A DNA stretch of 43,850 nucleotides from Acidovorax facilis. GTDB lineage: Bacteria > Pseudomonadota > Gammaproteobacteria > Burkholderiales > Burkholderiaceae_C. The stretch is taken from contig NZ_JAMXAX010000033.1 of NCBI RefSeq assembly GCF_023913775.1, forward strand, positions 1 through 43,850, given 5' to 3'. Below are positions 7,914 to 17,271 of this stretch, one piece after another. Position 1 is the first letter of the stretch. Each line of letters opens with the position of its first letter. The notes below the pieces were generated by a model. That model did no database searches. It was given only the letters and a program-made list of their open reading frames with translations, and was not told the DNA's origin. The translations under genes were made by a program, and so were the position numbers.

Positions 7914-8759
7914 ATGACAACGACAAAACGACGCCGCTCCAACTACCCGCTGGGCCTGCTGGCTTTGCGCACCGTGGCCGCCTGGGGCGTGGCCCTGCTG
8001 CTGTTCTTTCCGCTGGGTTGGCTGTTCCTCACTGCGTTCAAGACCGAGTTGCAGGCCATCGCCGTGCCGCCGCAGCTGTTCTTCATCCCCACGCTCGAGA
8101 ACTTTCACGAGGTGCAGGAGCGCAGCGACTACCTGCTGTACGCCAAGAATTCGGTCATCACCAGCGTGGTCTCTACCCTGGTGGACCTGATGCTGGCCGC
8201 GCCTGCGGCCTACGCCATGGCCTTCTTCAAGGGCAAGTACACCAAGGACATCCTCATGTGGATGCTCTCGACCAAGATGATGCCCGCCGTGGGCGCGCTG
8301 GTACCCATTTATGTGCTGGCGCAAAAGAGCCACCTGCTCGATACGCAGCTTGCGCTCATCATCGTGTTCGCGCTGTCCAACCTGCCCATCATGGTCTGGA
8401 TGCTGTATTCGCACTTCAAGGACATCCCGCGCGAGATTCTGGAAGCCGCGCGCATGGACGGCGCCACGCTGTGGCAGGAGGTGCGCCTGGTGCTGCTGCC
8501 GCTGGGCATGGGCGGCCTCGCGTCCACCGGCCTCTTGTGCCTGGTGCTGTCATGGAACGAGGCCTTCTGGAGCCTGAACCTCAGCGCCGCCCAGGCCGGC
8601 ACGCTGGCTACGCTGATCGCGTCGTACTCCAGCCCCGAGGGCCTGTTCTGGGCCAAGTTGTCCGCCGCCTCGCTGATGGCCATTGCGCCCATCGTGGTCT
8701 TTGGCTGGTTCAGCCAGAAGCAGCTGGTGCAGGGCCTGACGTTTGGCGCCGTGAAGTAA
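7914..8759 (+). CDS. mtlG: Polyol ABC transporter permease 2 (MtlG/SmoG type)
   Basis: A 281-residue inner-membrane permease, the second half of the channel. After a basic N-terminus (TTTKRRRSNYPLG) the first helix is VAAWGVALLLFFPLGWLFLTAF. The EAA loop is at about 175-195 (REILEAARMDGATLWQEVRL). The C-terminus SQKQLVQGLTFGAVK is the usual ending of MalG-type permeases. The gene is followed by a 160-base gap filled with GC-rich hairpins before the ATPase gene. Confidence 0.9.
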   Translation: MTTTKRRRSNYPLGLLALRTVAAWGVALLLFFPLGWLFLTAFKTELQAIAVPPQLFFIPTLENFHEVQERSDYLLYAKNSVITSVVSTLVDLMLAAPAAYAMAFFKGKYTKDILMWMLSTKMMPAVGALVPIYVLAQKSHLLDTQLALIIVFALSNLPIMVWMLYSHFKDIPREILEAARMDGATLWQEVRLVLLPLGMGGLASTGLLCLVLSWNEAFWSLNLSAAQAGTLATLIASYSSPEGLFWAKLSAASLMAIAPIVVFGWFSQKQLVQGLTFGAVK

Positions 8760-8772
8760 ATGGACATGACTC

Positions 8773-8864
8773 CCCCCCGAAGCGCCTCCGGCGCCTCCCC
8801 CTCCAGGGGGCGCAGCCAGCGGCCCGGCAAAGCCGGTTCCGCGGCTACCGCGCCTTGCGCCCCT
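8773..8864. repeat. GC-rich multi-hairpin element between permease 2 and ATPase genes
   Basis: A cluster of small inverted repeats: GCGCC-TCC-GGCGC (8782-8794), CCCCCTCCAGGGGG (8797-8810) and CCGGC-AAA-GCCGG (8824-8836). An outer pair, AGGGGGCGCAG (8805-8815) against TTGCGCCCCT (8855-8864), encloses the last one. It looks like a mobile-type intergenic palindromic element rather than a terminator, since no T-run follows. It could cap the 3' end of the permease message or reduce downstream expression. Confidence 0.6.
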
Positions 8865-8919
8865 GTTCAAACCACCGCTGCTGGCGGATCGGAACCAACC
8901 TGTTATTCGGAGCACTAGA

Positions 8920-9959
<1,040 letters not shown>

Positions 9960-9963
<4 letters not shown>

Positions 9964-10703
9964 CCGCCGTGACCGCAGGCCGGGAATTGCACGGCAAGGT
10001 GGCCGCCGTCACCGGCGCTGCATCGGGCATCGGGTTTGCCAGTGCAAAGGCCATGGCCGACGCTGGAGTGCACGTGGTACTTATCGACCGCGATGAAAAA
10101 GCGCTGGACAAGACTTGCGCTGCCATCGGCGCCCAAGCGTCGCCGCTGGTGCTGGATTTGCTGGACACAAAGCAGTGTGCGAGCCTGCTTGCGCGCACGC
10201 TGGCCATTGCGGGACAACTCGACATCTTCCACGCCAACGCCGGGCTGTATGTGGGTGGCGACCTGGTGGATGCCGACCCCGACGCCATCGACCGCATGCT
10301 GAACCTGAACGTCAACGTGGTGATGAAGAACGTGCACAACGTGCTGCCCCACATGATCGAACGCGGCGCGGGCGACATCATCGTCACCAGCTCGCTGGCC
10401 GCGCACTTCCCCACCCCGTGGGAGCCCGTCTACGCATCGTCCAAGTGGGCGGTCAACTGCTTCGTGCAGACCGTGCGCCGCCAGGTGTTCAAGCACGGCA
10501 TTCGTGTGGGCTCCATCTCGCCCGGGCCCGTCATTACCTCGCTGCTGGCCGACTGGCCCGCGGAAAAGCTGGCCGAGGCCAAGGCCAGCGGCAGCCTCAT
10601 CGAGGCCTCCGAAGTGGCCGACGTGGTGCTTTTCATGCTCACCCGCCCACGCGGCATGACCATCCGCGACGTCGTGATGATGCCCACGAACTTTGATCTC
10701 TAG
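9960..10703 (+). CDS. Short-chain polyol dehydrogenase (SmoS-type, sorbitol/glucitol dehydrogenase)
   Basis: A 247-residue short-chain dehydrogenase. The NAD-binding motif GAASGIGFA is at about 19-27, the structural motif HANAG at about 89, and the catalytic Ser (TSSLAAH) and YASSK tetrad at about 143-165. In the polyol operons of Rhodobacter and Pseudomonas an enzyme of this type oxidises sorbitol (D-glucitol) to fructose or related polyols to ketoses. The ATG at 9960 overlaps the ATPase stop; a longer in-frame start inside the ATPase gene is unlikely. Exact substrate is not readable from sequence. Confidence 0.85.
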
Positions 10704-10722
10704 AAACCCGCAGTCACGCACC

Positions 10723-12126
10723 ATGAATTTCATCCTGCACCTGGGCCTGGGCTCGTTCCACCGCGCCCACCAGGCCGTTTACGTTCACGCATTGCGCCAG
10801 CAGGGCGACACGGGCTGGGCCATCGCAGGCGGCAACCTGCGCCCGGACATGGCCGACACCATCGCGGCGCTGCAAGCGCAGGATGGGCGCTACACGCTCG
10901 AAACCGTCACCCCCCAAGGCGAGCGCAACTACACCGTCATCGAGTCGATCCAGCGGGTGATCCCCTACCAGGACGACTTGGCCCCGCTGATTGCCATGGG
11001 TGCCGACCCCGCCACCCGCATCATCAGCTTCACGGTGACCGAGGCGGGCTACTACCTGGATGCCCAGAACCAGCTCGACTGGCCCACGTTTGCCGACCTG
11101 CGCGCCGACTTGGCGGCCGTGAAGGCCGGCCAAGCAGGCCACACGATCTACGGCGGTCTGGTCAGCATCCTGCGCGCGCGCAGGGCAGCCGGTGCGGGCG
11201 CTGTGACGCTGATGAACTGCGACAACCTGCGCCACAACGGCGACCGCTCGCGCGGCGGGCTGCTGCAGTTCATCGAGGCGCTGGGCGATGCGCCACTCAA
11301 AGAGTGGGTAGAGCAGAACACCACGAGTCCCAACGCCATGGTGGACCGCATCACGCCGCGCCCCACGCCCGATGTGGCCGAGCGCGTGAAGGCTGCCACC
11401 GGCTGGGACGACAAGGCAGCACTCATGGGTGAAAGCTTTATCCAGTGGGTCATTGAAGACGACTTCATTGCAGGCCGCCCCGCGTGGGAAACGGTCGGTG
11501 TCGAGATGGTGCAGTCGGTGCAGGCCCATGAAGAGGCCAAGATCCGCCTGCTCAACGCCACCCACAGCTGCATTGCCTGGGCGGGTACGCTGGCGGGCTA
11601 CCAGTACATCCACGAAGGCACACACGACGCGGCCATTCGCCAGATGGCCTACGACTACGTCACCGACGACGCGATCCCTGTGCTCCACACGCCCGAGCAA
11701 CCATGCCCCATCAACCTGGAGCAGTACCGCGACGTGGTGCTGGACCGCTTCGGCAACCCCGCCATTGCCGACACCAACCAGCGCGTGGCCATGGATGCGT
11801 TCTCCAAGATCCCCGGCATGATTGCGCCCACTATCCGCGACAAGCTCGCGCGCAACGCGTCGTTCGACAGCGTGGCCATGCTGCCAGCGCTGTTCCTGGC
11901 CTACCTGCAGCGCTGGCACGCGGGGCAGATCCCCTACAGCTACCAGGACCAGGCCATGGATCCCGCCGTGGCCCATGCCATCTGCGATGCCGCTGACCCT
12001 GTGGCGGCCTATGCGGCCGACACGACCCTGTGGGGCGAGATGGCCAGCCACCCCCAATTGTTGGACGCGCTGCGCAAAGCCTATGCCCGCGTGTTGGCTT
12101 TTGTGGCGGAGCGGACAGGCGCCTGA
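10723..12126 (+). CDS. mtlD: Mannitol 2-dehydrogenase / D-arabinitol 4-dehydrogenase family
   Basis: A 467-residue long-chain polyol-specific dehydrogenase. The Rossmann start is LGLGSFHRAHQA. The catalytic signature K-x4-N-x2-H appears as KIRLLNATHS at about residue 273, and VMVDRITPRPTPD-like residues (AMVDRITPRPT) lie at about 206. Such enzymes oxidise D-mannitol to D-fructose or D-arabinitol to D-xylulose with NAD. Both products have kinases encoded downstream (xylulokinase, fructokinase), so either or both substrates are plausible. The ATG at 10723 is chosen because family members start right at the MxxILHLGLG segment. It follows the short-chain dehydrogenase by 19 bases. Confidence 0.9.
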   Translation: MNFILHLGLGSFHRAHQAVYVHALRQQGDTGWAIAGGNLRPDMADTIAALQAQDGRYTLETVTPQGERNYTVIESIQRVIPYQDDLAPLIAMGADPATRIISFTVTEAGYYLDAQNQLDWPTFADLRADLAAVKAGQAGHTIYGGLVSILRARRAAGAGAVTLMNCDNLRHNGDRSRGGLLQFIEALGDAPLKEWVEQNTTSPNAMVDRITPRPTPDVAERVKAATGWDDKAALMGESFIQWVIEDDFIAGRPAWETVGVEMVQSVQAHEEAKIRLLNATHSCIAWAGTLAGYQYIHEGTHDAAIRQMAYDYVTDDAIPVLHTPEQPCPINLEQYRDVVLDRFGNPAIADTNQRVAMDAFSKIPGMIAPTIRDKLARNASFDSVAMLPALFLAYLQRWHAGQIPYSYQDQAMDPAVAHAICDAADPVAAYAADTTLWGEMASHPQLLDALRKAYARVLAFVAERTGA

Positions 12127-12155
12127 TGCTGGTGTAATTTGAGTCCACTATCGCA

Positions 12156-13091
12156 ATGACCGTGAAGACGCCCATCGCCCCGCGCCAGACCAAGCCCGAG
12201 CTGGAACACGACTATGTGCGCTCGCCCGCTCTGGGCTACGAGTCGCCCGAGACGGCGGGCTTCATCCGTTGCTTGTCGCACGGGTTTCCCACGCCGCTGG
12301 CGCGCTGGCATTACCACGACGAGTACGAGCTGCACCTGATCACCGCGACCTCGGGCAAGGTCTTTGTGGGGGACTGGATCGGTCAGTTCCAGCCCGGCCA
12401 CCTGGTGCTGACCGGGCCGCGCCTGCCGCACAACTGGATCAGTATGGATCTGCCCGAAGGCGGCGTGCCGCTGCGCGACCTGGTGATCCAGTTCTCGCAC
12501 GCGCCGCTGGTGGCCAGCAGCGAGACCATCCCCGAGCTGCGCGAGGTGCTGCCTCTGCTGGAGCGCGCGCGCCACGGTGTGGAGTTCTTTGGCATGGAAG
12601 CGCAGGCGCAAGAGCATTGGCACCGCATTAAGGCGCGCCAGGGGCTCGCCCGGTTCGGCGCTTTCTGTGAGTTCATGAGCGACCTGGCGCGCTGCACTGA
12701 CTTTCGCCTGCTGTCGAGCACGCAGCTGCAAAGCGAGGACAACGACACCCAGCTCGACCAGATCAACGCCATCGTGAGCCGCATCACCGACCACCTGGCC
12801 GACCCGCTGTCGGCGGCCGACCTGGCGCAAGAGCTGGGCATGACGGAGAGCCGCTTTTCGCGCTTCTTCCGCCGCGCCACGGGCAATACCTTCACAGACT
12901 TCGTGAACCTGGTGCGCGTGAACCGCGCGTGCCAGCTGCTGATGGAGACCGAGCGCTACATCACGCACATTGCTTACGACGTGGGCTTCAACAACATGGC
13001 CAACTTCAACCGCCGCTTTCTGGACATCAAGGGCATGACGCCCAGCGAGTACCGCAAGCAGGGCGCGGGAAGGTTTGGAAAGACTTCCTGA
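12156..13091 (+). CDS. AraC-family regulator of polyol metabolism (MtlR-like)
   Basis: A 311-residue regulator. The N-terminal cupin-like sensing domain (about 35-130) carries HYHDEYELHLIT. The C-terminal double helix-turn-helix (about 210-305) includes LAQELGMTESRFSRFFRR and AYDVGFNNMANFNRRFLD. MtlR of Pseudomonas fluorescens, an AraC-type activator of mtlEFGKDYZ, is the closest functional parallel. Here the regulator gene lies inside the cluster, on the same strand, between the dehydrogenases and the kinases, 29 bases after the upstream gene. It may therefore be autoregulated through read-through. Confidence 0.87.
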   Translation: MTVKTPIAPRQTKPELEHDYVRSPALGYESPETAGFIRCLSHGFPTPLARWHYHDEYELHLITATSGKVFVGDWIGQFQPGHLVLTGPRLPHNWISMDLPEGGVPLRDLVIQFSHAPLVASSETIPELREVLPLLERARHGVEFFGMEAQAQEHWHRIKARQGLARFGAFCEFMSDLARCTDFRLLSSTQLQSEDNDTQLDQINAIVSRITDHLADPLSAADLAQELGMTESRFSRFFRRATGNTFTDFVNLVRVNRACQLLMETERYITHIAYDVGFNNMANFNRRFLDIKGMTPSEYRKQGAGRFGKTS

Positions 13092-13131
13092 TCCCCGGCC
13101 GGATCTGCACCCTGAGAGGGGAGGCCCTTGT

Positions 13132-13150
13132 TGCGTGACCCCTTCACGCA
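13132..13150. other. Perfect hairpin between regulator and xylulokinase genes
   Basis: TGCGTGA-CCCCT-TCACGCA forms a perfect 7-bp stem with a 5-base loop. No T-run follows, so it is not a standard intrinsic terminator. It might attenuate read-through or stabilise an RNA end in the 124-base gap before xylB. Nothing else is evident in that gap. Confidence 0.45.
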
Positions 13151-13215
13151 GCCCGCCAAAGGCAAAGGCCGGGCCATGGCTTTCACTGTGAATCACTGAC
13201 ATCTGTCCATCACCC

Positions 13216-14700
13216 ATGTACCTCGGAATCGATTTAGGCACCTCGGGTGTCAAGCTCCTGCTGCTGGACGATGCGCACACTGTGGTCGCTACGGCAGATG
13301 CCGCCGTGCCCCAGCTGCGCCCCCAGCCCACCTGGAGCGAGCAGCACCCCGCCGACTGGTGGGCCGCCGTGGAGACTGCCGTGGCGCAGCTGCGCGCGCA
13401 GGCTCCCGCAGCGTGGGCGCAGGTGCGGGGCATCGGCCTCTCGGGCCACATGCATGGCGCGGTGGTACTGGACGCGCAGGGCCAGGTGCTGCGCCCGGCC
13501 ATCTTGTGGAACGACGGCCGCGCCAGCGCCGAATGCGCTCAGCTGGAGGACGCCGTTCCCGCGTCACGCCAGATCACCGGCAATCTCGCCATGCCCGGCT
13601 TCACCGCGCCCAAGTTGCTGTGGCTACGCACGCACGAGCCCGCCGTGTTCGACCAGATCCGCACCGTGCTGCTGCCCAAGGACTGGCTGCGCCTGCAGCT
13701 CACGGGTGATGCGGTGAGCGACATGTCCGATGCATCGGGCACGCTGTGGCTGGACGTGCAGGCCCGCGCCTGGAGCCCAGCCATGTTGCAAGCCTGTGGG
13801 CTCGATGTTTCGCACATGCCGACGCTGGCCGAGGGCAGTGCGCCCACCGCCACACTGCGCAGCGATGTGGCACGCCGCTGGGGGCTCGGTGACAGCATCG
13901 TTGTGGCTGCTGGCGCGGGCGATAACGCCGCCAGTGCCGTGGGCGTGGGCGCCCGCACTGCGGGGCAGGGCTTTGTGTCGCTGGGCACCTCGGGTGTTGT
14001 CTTTCGCGTGACGGACGCTTTTGCGCCTGCCACCGAGCGCGCCGTGCATGCCTTTGCCCATGCGCTGCCGCAGCGCTGGCACCACATGTCCGTCATGCTC
14101 AGTGCAGCGAGTGCGTTTGGCTGGGTCACCCGGCTCACGGGGCGTGGCGACGAGGCGCAACTGTCTGACGCCGTCAGCGTCCTCAACACCACCCGCCAGG
14201 CGCAGGCGCCGCTGTTTTTGCCGTACCTGAGTGGCGAGCGCACACCGCACAACAACGCGGCTGCCACCGGCGTGTTCATGTGCCTGCGGGCCGAGCACGA
14301 AGCGGCGGACCTGGCCTATGCCGTGATGGAAGGCGTGGGCTTTGGCCTGCTCGATGGCCTCAATGCCATGCGTGCCGCCGGGGCCGGGCAGGGTGGTGCT
14401 GCCCGCCGGGATGACGCAGCCCTGGCCTTGGTCGGTGGCGGTGCCCGCAGCAACCCCTGGGCGCAGCTCTTGGCCAGCGCGTTGGGCGCCCCGCTGCAGC
14501 GCCCGCAGGGCGCACACGCCGCAGCCGCCCTGGGGGCTGCGCGCCTGGCGGCCATGGCCTGCGGTGGTGACGAAGCCCACTGGTGCCAGCCCCTGGCTGC
14601 TGACGCCACCTTCATGCCACAGCCCGCACAACAAGCCCAGCTGGCCGAACGCTATGCCCGCTTTGTCGCGCTGTACCCCGCGCTGCAATCGCAGTTCTGA
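13216..14700 (+). CDS. xylB: Xylulokinase
   Basis: A 494-residue FGGY sugar kinase, close to the usual length. The N-terminal phosphate-binding loop is LGIDLGTSGVKLLLLDD at about 2-18, substrate-side residues are in GLSGHMHGAVVLD (about 76-88), and the second ATPase half holds GAGDNAASAVGVGA (about 234-247) and LVGGGARSNPWAQLLA (about 410-425). It phosphorylates D-xylulose, the product of arabinitol oxidation, for the pentose phosphate pathway. In the Pseudomonas mtl operon the equivalent is mtlY. It starts at an ATG at 13216 and is followed after 28 bases by the fructokinase gene. Confidence 0.93.
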   Translation: MYLGIDLGTSGVKLLLLDDAHTVVATADAAVPQLRPQPTWSEQHPADWWAAVETAVAQLRAQAPAAWAQVRGIGLSGHMHGAVVLDAQGQVLRPAILWNDGRASAECAQLEDAVPASRQITGNLAMPGFTAPKLLWLRTHEPAVFDQIRTVLLPKDWLRLQLTGDAVSDMSDASGTLWLDVQARAWSPAMLQACGLDVSHMPTLAEGSAPTATLRSDVARRWGLGDSIVVAAGAGDNAASAVGVGARTAGQGFVSLGTSGVVFRVTDAFAPATERAVHAFAHALPQRWHHMSVMLSAASAFGWVTRLTGRGDEAQLSDAVSVLNTTRQAQAPLFLPYLSGERTPHNNAAATGVFMCLRAEHEAADLAYAVMEGVGFGLLDGLNAMRAAGAGQGGAARRDDAALALVGGGARSNPWAQLLASALGAPLQRPQGAHAAAALGAARLAAMACGGDEAHWCQPLAADATFMPQPAQQAQLAERYARFVALYPALQSQF

Positions 14701-14728
14701 CGCACTGTCTGCTTCCTTCCAAACGTCC

Positions 14729-15763
14729 ATGACTTCCGCATCCACGATTTCCATCGGCACAGCGCCCATCCACGCCGCCATTGCCGGCGAGGCCCTCATC
14801 GACCTGATCCGCCGCCCCGATGGCAGCTACCTGCCGTGCCTGGGCGGCGCGCTCTACAACCTGTGCCGTGCGCTGGCCCGCCAAGGCGTGGGCACCCAGT
14901 ACCTCAACCCCCTGTCGCGCGACCGTTTTGGGCGCGAACTGGCGACGCAACTGGTGGCTGACGGCGTGGTGCTGGCCCAGCCCGAGCCCGTGCTGCAGGT
15001 CACCTCACTGGCCGTGGTCAACCTCGACGCACATGGCCACCCCGACTACGCCTTCTACCGCGAAGGCGTGGCCGACCGCGCCGTGTCCGTCGCAGGTCTG
15101 GGCGATAGCTGCGCCGCCTTGCCCGCGCTGCAGTTGGTGTGCACCGGCGCGCTGGCGCTCGACGCGCGTGACACTGCCATCTACCTGCCGTGGCTGGCCG
15201 CCCAGCGCGCCGCAGGCCGCTGTGTGGTGGTCGATGCCAATCTGCGCCCCTCCGTCATGCCCGACCTGGCGGCCTACCGCACCGCGGTGCACGCCGCGCT
15301 GGCCCACGCCCACATCATCAAGGCCAGCGACGAAGACCTGGAGCATCTGGCCGTGCCTGGTGTGGATGCCCTGGCCCGCGCACAGCACCTGCTGGCTGCC
15401 AACCCGCAGGCCCACCTGCTGGCGCTCACGCTGGGCGCGGAAGGCGCCTGGCTGCTGCACCGCAACGGCGTGCAGTGTTTTGCCAAAGAGGCCCAGCCGC
15501 TGCCAGTGGTGGACACTGTGGGCGCGGGCGACAGCTTTCTGGCAGGGCTGCTGGCGCATTTGCTGCGGCAATCGCAGGCTGCCGGTGGTGCGAGCTTTGT
15601 GCGGTTTGTCGAAGCGCTGGCGGCCGATGCGTGCCAGCAGGCGCTGCGCCATGCGCTGGCCAGCGCCAGTTTGTGCGTGATGGAGCAAGGCTGCGTGCCG
15701 CCAGGCTGGAAAGCTGCCCGCGCATGGAGCCAGCAGCATCCCGCAGCCCAAGACCCGCGCTGA
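14729..15763 (+). CDS. PfkB-family carbohydrate kinase, probable fructokinase (MtlZ-like)
   Basis: A 344-residue ribokinase/PfkB-family kinase, longer than the typical 300. The first substrate motif is AGEALIDLI with CLGGALYNLCRALARQG at about 35-51. The C-terminal signature with catalytic Asp is DTVGAGDSFLAGLL at about 262-275. Fructokinases of this family make fructose 6-phosphate, which fits fructose produced by the two polyol dehydrogenases. The start ATG at 14729 leaves a short Ser/Thr-rich leader. It is the last evident gene of the polyol cluster; no classical terminator follows. Confidence 0.87.
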   Translation: MTSASTISIGTAPIHAAIAGEALIDLIRRPDGSYLPCLGGALYNLCRALARQGVGTQYLNPLSRDRFGRELATQLVADGVVLAQPEPVLQVTSLAVVNLDAHGHPDYAFYREGVADRAVSVAGLGDSCAALPALQLVCTGALALDARDTAIYLPWLAAQRAAGRCVVVDANLRPSVMPDLAAYRTAVHAALAHAHIIKASDEDLEHLAVPGVDALARAQHLLAANPQAHLLALTLGAEGAWLLHRNGVQCFAKEAQPLPVVDTVGAGDSFLAGLLAHLLRQSQAAGGASFVRFVEALAADACQQALRHALASASLCVMEQGCVPPGWKAARAWSQQHPAAQDPR

Positions 15764-15838
15764 CATGGGGGTTCGGTCACCGTCTCTGGAGTGGCAGGCC
15801 GTCTATCATTTCCCGTCGCTGATTTGCGGAGAATGCCG

Positions 15839-16114
15839 ATGACGGAGTTTCTGGTTGCGATGCTGTGGTCAGTGGTTGAAGTGCTGATCGTCTTCACGGG
15901 TGCTCAGGTGGTGCGGGTGGTCGGCCTGGGCCGCTGGCGCTCTGAGCGCTGGGGCAGCAACGAAGCGCGGACCTGGAGTGCAGCGGGCGCACTGTCGTTC
16001 CGGCATGAAGGACAACGTGTGGTGACGACCAATGGCCTGATATTCGTGGGCTTGTTGTTCTATGGGGTGCTCGCTGTGTTGGCTGTCGCGCTTGCAGGGC
16101 TGGTTTCGGCGTGA
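15839..16114 (+). CDS. Small two-helix membrane protein of unknown function
   Basis: A 91-residue protein with two membrane helices: FLVAMLWSVVEVLIVFTGA near the N-terminus and LIFVGLLFYGVLAVLAVALAG at the C-terminus. They are joined by a polar loop rich in Arg and Trp (GLGRWRSERWGSNEART). The ATG at 15839 is favoured over one at 15833 because GCGGAG at 15827-15831 is then correctly spaced. No family is recognised. The stop overlaps the GTG of the next gene (GTGA at 16111-16114), so the two are probably co-translated. Confidence 0.65.
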   Translation: MTEFLVAMLWSVVEVLIVFTGAQVVRVVGLGRWRSERWGSNEARTWSAAGALSFRHEGQRVVTTNGLIFVGLLFYGVLAVLAVALAGLVSA

Positions 16115-16599
16115 TTGCGGGTAGCGCAGTGCCTCAGGGCACACAGATCATCCCGGTGGGCCCCGAGGCGGCAGAAGCCGCCTGCACGGTCATCCGTCGG
16201 TCCATCACCCACTGCTGCGTGCTCGACCATGCCAATGACCCCGCTATCCTGACGGCCTGGCTGGCCAACAAGACGCCCGAGAACCTTGCTGCGTGGATGT
16301 CCGCGCCGGGCGCTGCGGTGTGGGGCGCATACCGGGGCGGAACGATGGTGGGCTTTGCGCTGCTGGCGAGGGCCACGTTGGCGTTGTGCTATGTGGTGCC
16401 AGAGGCCTTGCACCAGGGCGTAGGCCGCGCCCTACTGCGTGAGGCCGAGGCTCACGCGCGGCAGTCGCGGCTGGCGGCACTGGGGCTGGAGAGCACGCGA
16501 ACGGCGGAGGCTTTTTACCGCCGCAATGGCTATGAACCCGCAGGTGCAGTGCAGTCTTGGGCAGGGCTGCAGGCACAGCCGATGCGCAAGGTGTTCTGA
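16111..16599 (+). CDS. GNAT-family N-acetyltransferase
   Basis: A 162-residue acetyltransferase starting at a GTG that overlaps the upstream stop. The acetyl-CoA binding region is at about 95-125: LCYVVPEALHQGVGRALL contains the Q-x-x-G-x-G/A loop as HQGVGRAL. The C-terminal AEAFYRRNGYEPAG is the standard ending of the fold. Substrate is unknown. It is paired with the small membrane protein and faces another, unrelated GNAT gene across a gap holding a hairpin and repeat copy C. Confidence 0.8.
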   Translation: MIAGSAVPQGTQIIPVGPEAAEAACTVIRRSITHCCVLDHANDPAILTAWLANKTPENLAAWMSAPGAAVWGAYRGGTMVGFALLARATLALCYVVPEALHQGVGRALLREAEAHARQSRLAALGLESTRTAEAFYRRNGYEPAGAVQSWAGLQAQPMRKVF

Positions 16600-16603
16600 A
16601 GGG

Positions 16604-16638
16604 GGCTCTGGGCCGCGTGGAACGCGATGCCCAGAGCC
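16604..16638 (+). terminator. Hairpin downstream of the acetyltransferase gene
   Basis: GGCTCTGGGC (16604-16613) and GCCCAGAGCC (16629-16638) form a perfect 10-bp stem with a 15-base loop, five bases after the stop codon. There is no T-run, so it may act as a Rho-linked 3' end or an mRNA-stabilising stem rather than a textbook intrinsic terminator. Confidence 0.5.
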
Positions 16639-16695
16639 ACGACCTCGCCGAGTGCCCTGTCCATCAGGGTTATGGCAGTTGTTGGAAGCGAGAAT

Positions 16696-16760
16696 GTTAA
16701 TAAAAAATGGCCCTGGCGCTTGATGTGTAAGCGCAATCAGCTATTGTTTTCATAGTAAAT
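16696..16760. repeat. Dispersed palindromic repeat, copy C
   Basis: GTTAATAAAAAATGGCC, core GCGCTTGATGTGTAAGCGC (16717-16735), then AGCTATTGTTTTCATAGTAA. It lies between two convergent acetyltransferase genes. Confidence 0.75.
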
Positions 16761-16784
16761 CTCGGCGTGGCCGGCAGGCGTTGA

Positions 16785-17252
16785 TCAGAGTTCCTGCGAG
16801 TAGACGATGGACCCATGGTGCTTGGCCATCTTGTCGTACAGCAGTCGCGCGGTGGTATTGGTTTCGTAGGTTTGCCAATACACGCGCGATGCCTTGGCTG
16901 CCCGCGCTGCGCTGTACACGGCGTCGATGAGCGCACGCCCCACGCCCCGGCCCCGCGCGGCTTCGTAGGTGTACAGGTCGCTCAGGTAGCAGATGGGATC
17001 GATGCGTGTTGTGCTGCGGTGAAAAAGGTAGTGCGCAAGCCCGAAGATCTTGCCGTCCGCAGCGTCGTGCGCCACGAGGCAGAAGACGGGCTCTGCCGGG
17101 TCCAGCAAGCGCTGCCAGGTGGTTGCGTTGATGTGTTCGGGCAGCGCTGTGGCGCCAAAGCGGCCGTAGAACGCGTTGTAGCCGTCCCAGGGTGGGCGCC
17201 AGGCGGCATAGTCTTCGGGCTGGACGGGGCGCACGGTAACCGCAGCGGTCAT
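16785..17252 (-). CDS. GNAT-family N-acetyltransferase
   Basis: A 155-residue acetyltransferase on the reverse strand. The acetyl-CoA loop is EAARGRGVGRALIDAVYSAAR at about 95-115, with the R/Q-G-x-G-x-G/A signature intact. The C-terminal YWQTYETNTTARLLYDKMA matches the final strand and helix of the fold. The residues between YLSDLYTYE and RGRGVG are typical of acetyltransferases annotated as acting on small amines or amino acids; the substrate is unknown. It starts 19 bases after the stop of the FAD-linked dehydrogenase, suggesting co-transcription. Confidence 0.82.
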   Translation of the reverse strand: MTAAVTVRPVQPEDYAAWRPPWDGYNAFYGRFGATALPEHINATTWQRLLDPAEPVFCLVAHDAADGKIFGLAHYLFHRSTTRIDPICYLSDLYTYEAARGRGVGRALIDAVYSAARAAKASRVYWQTYETNTTARLLYDKMAKHHGSIVYSQEL

Positions 17253-17271
17253 GGGGTGACCTCCAGTGGAT

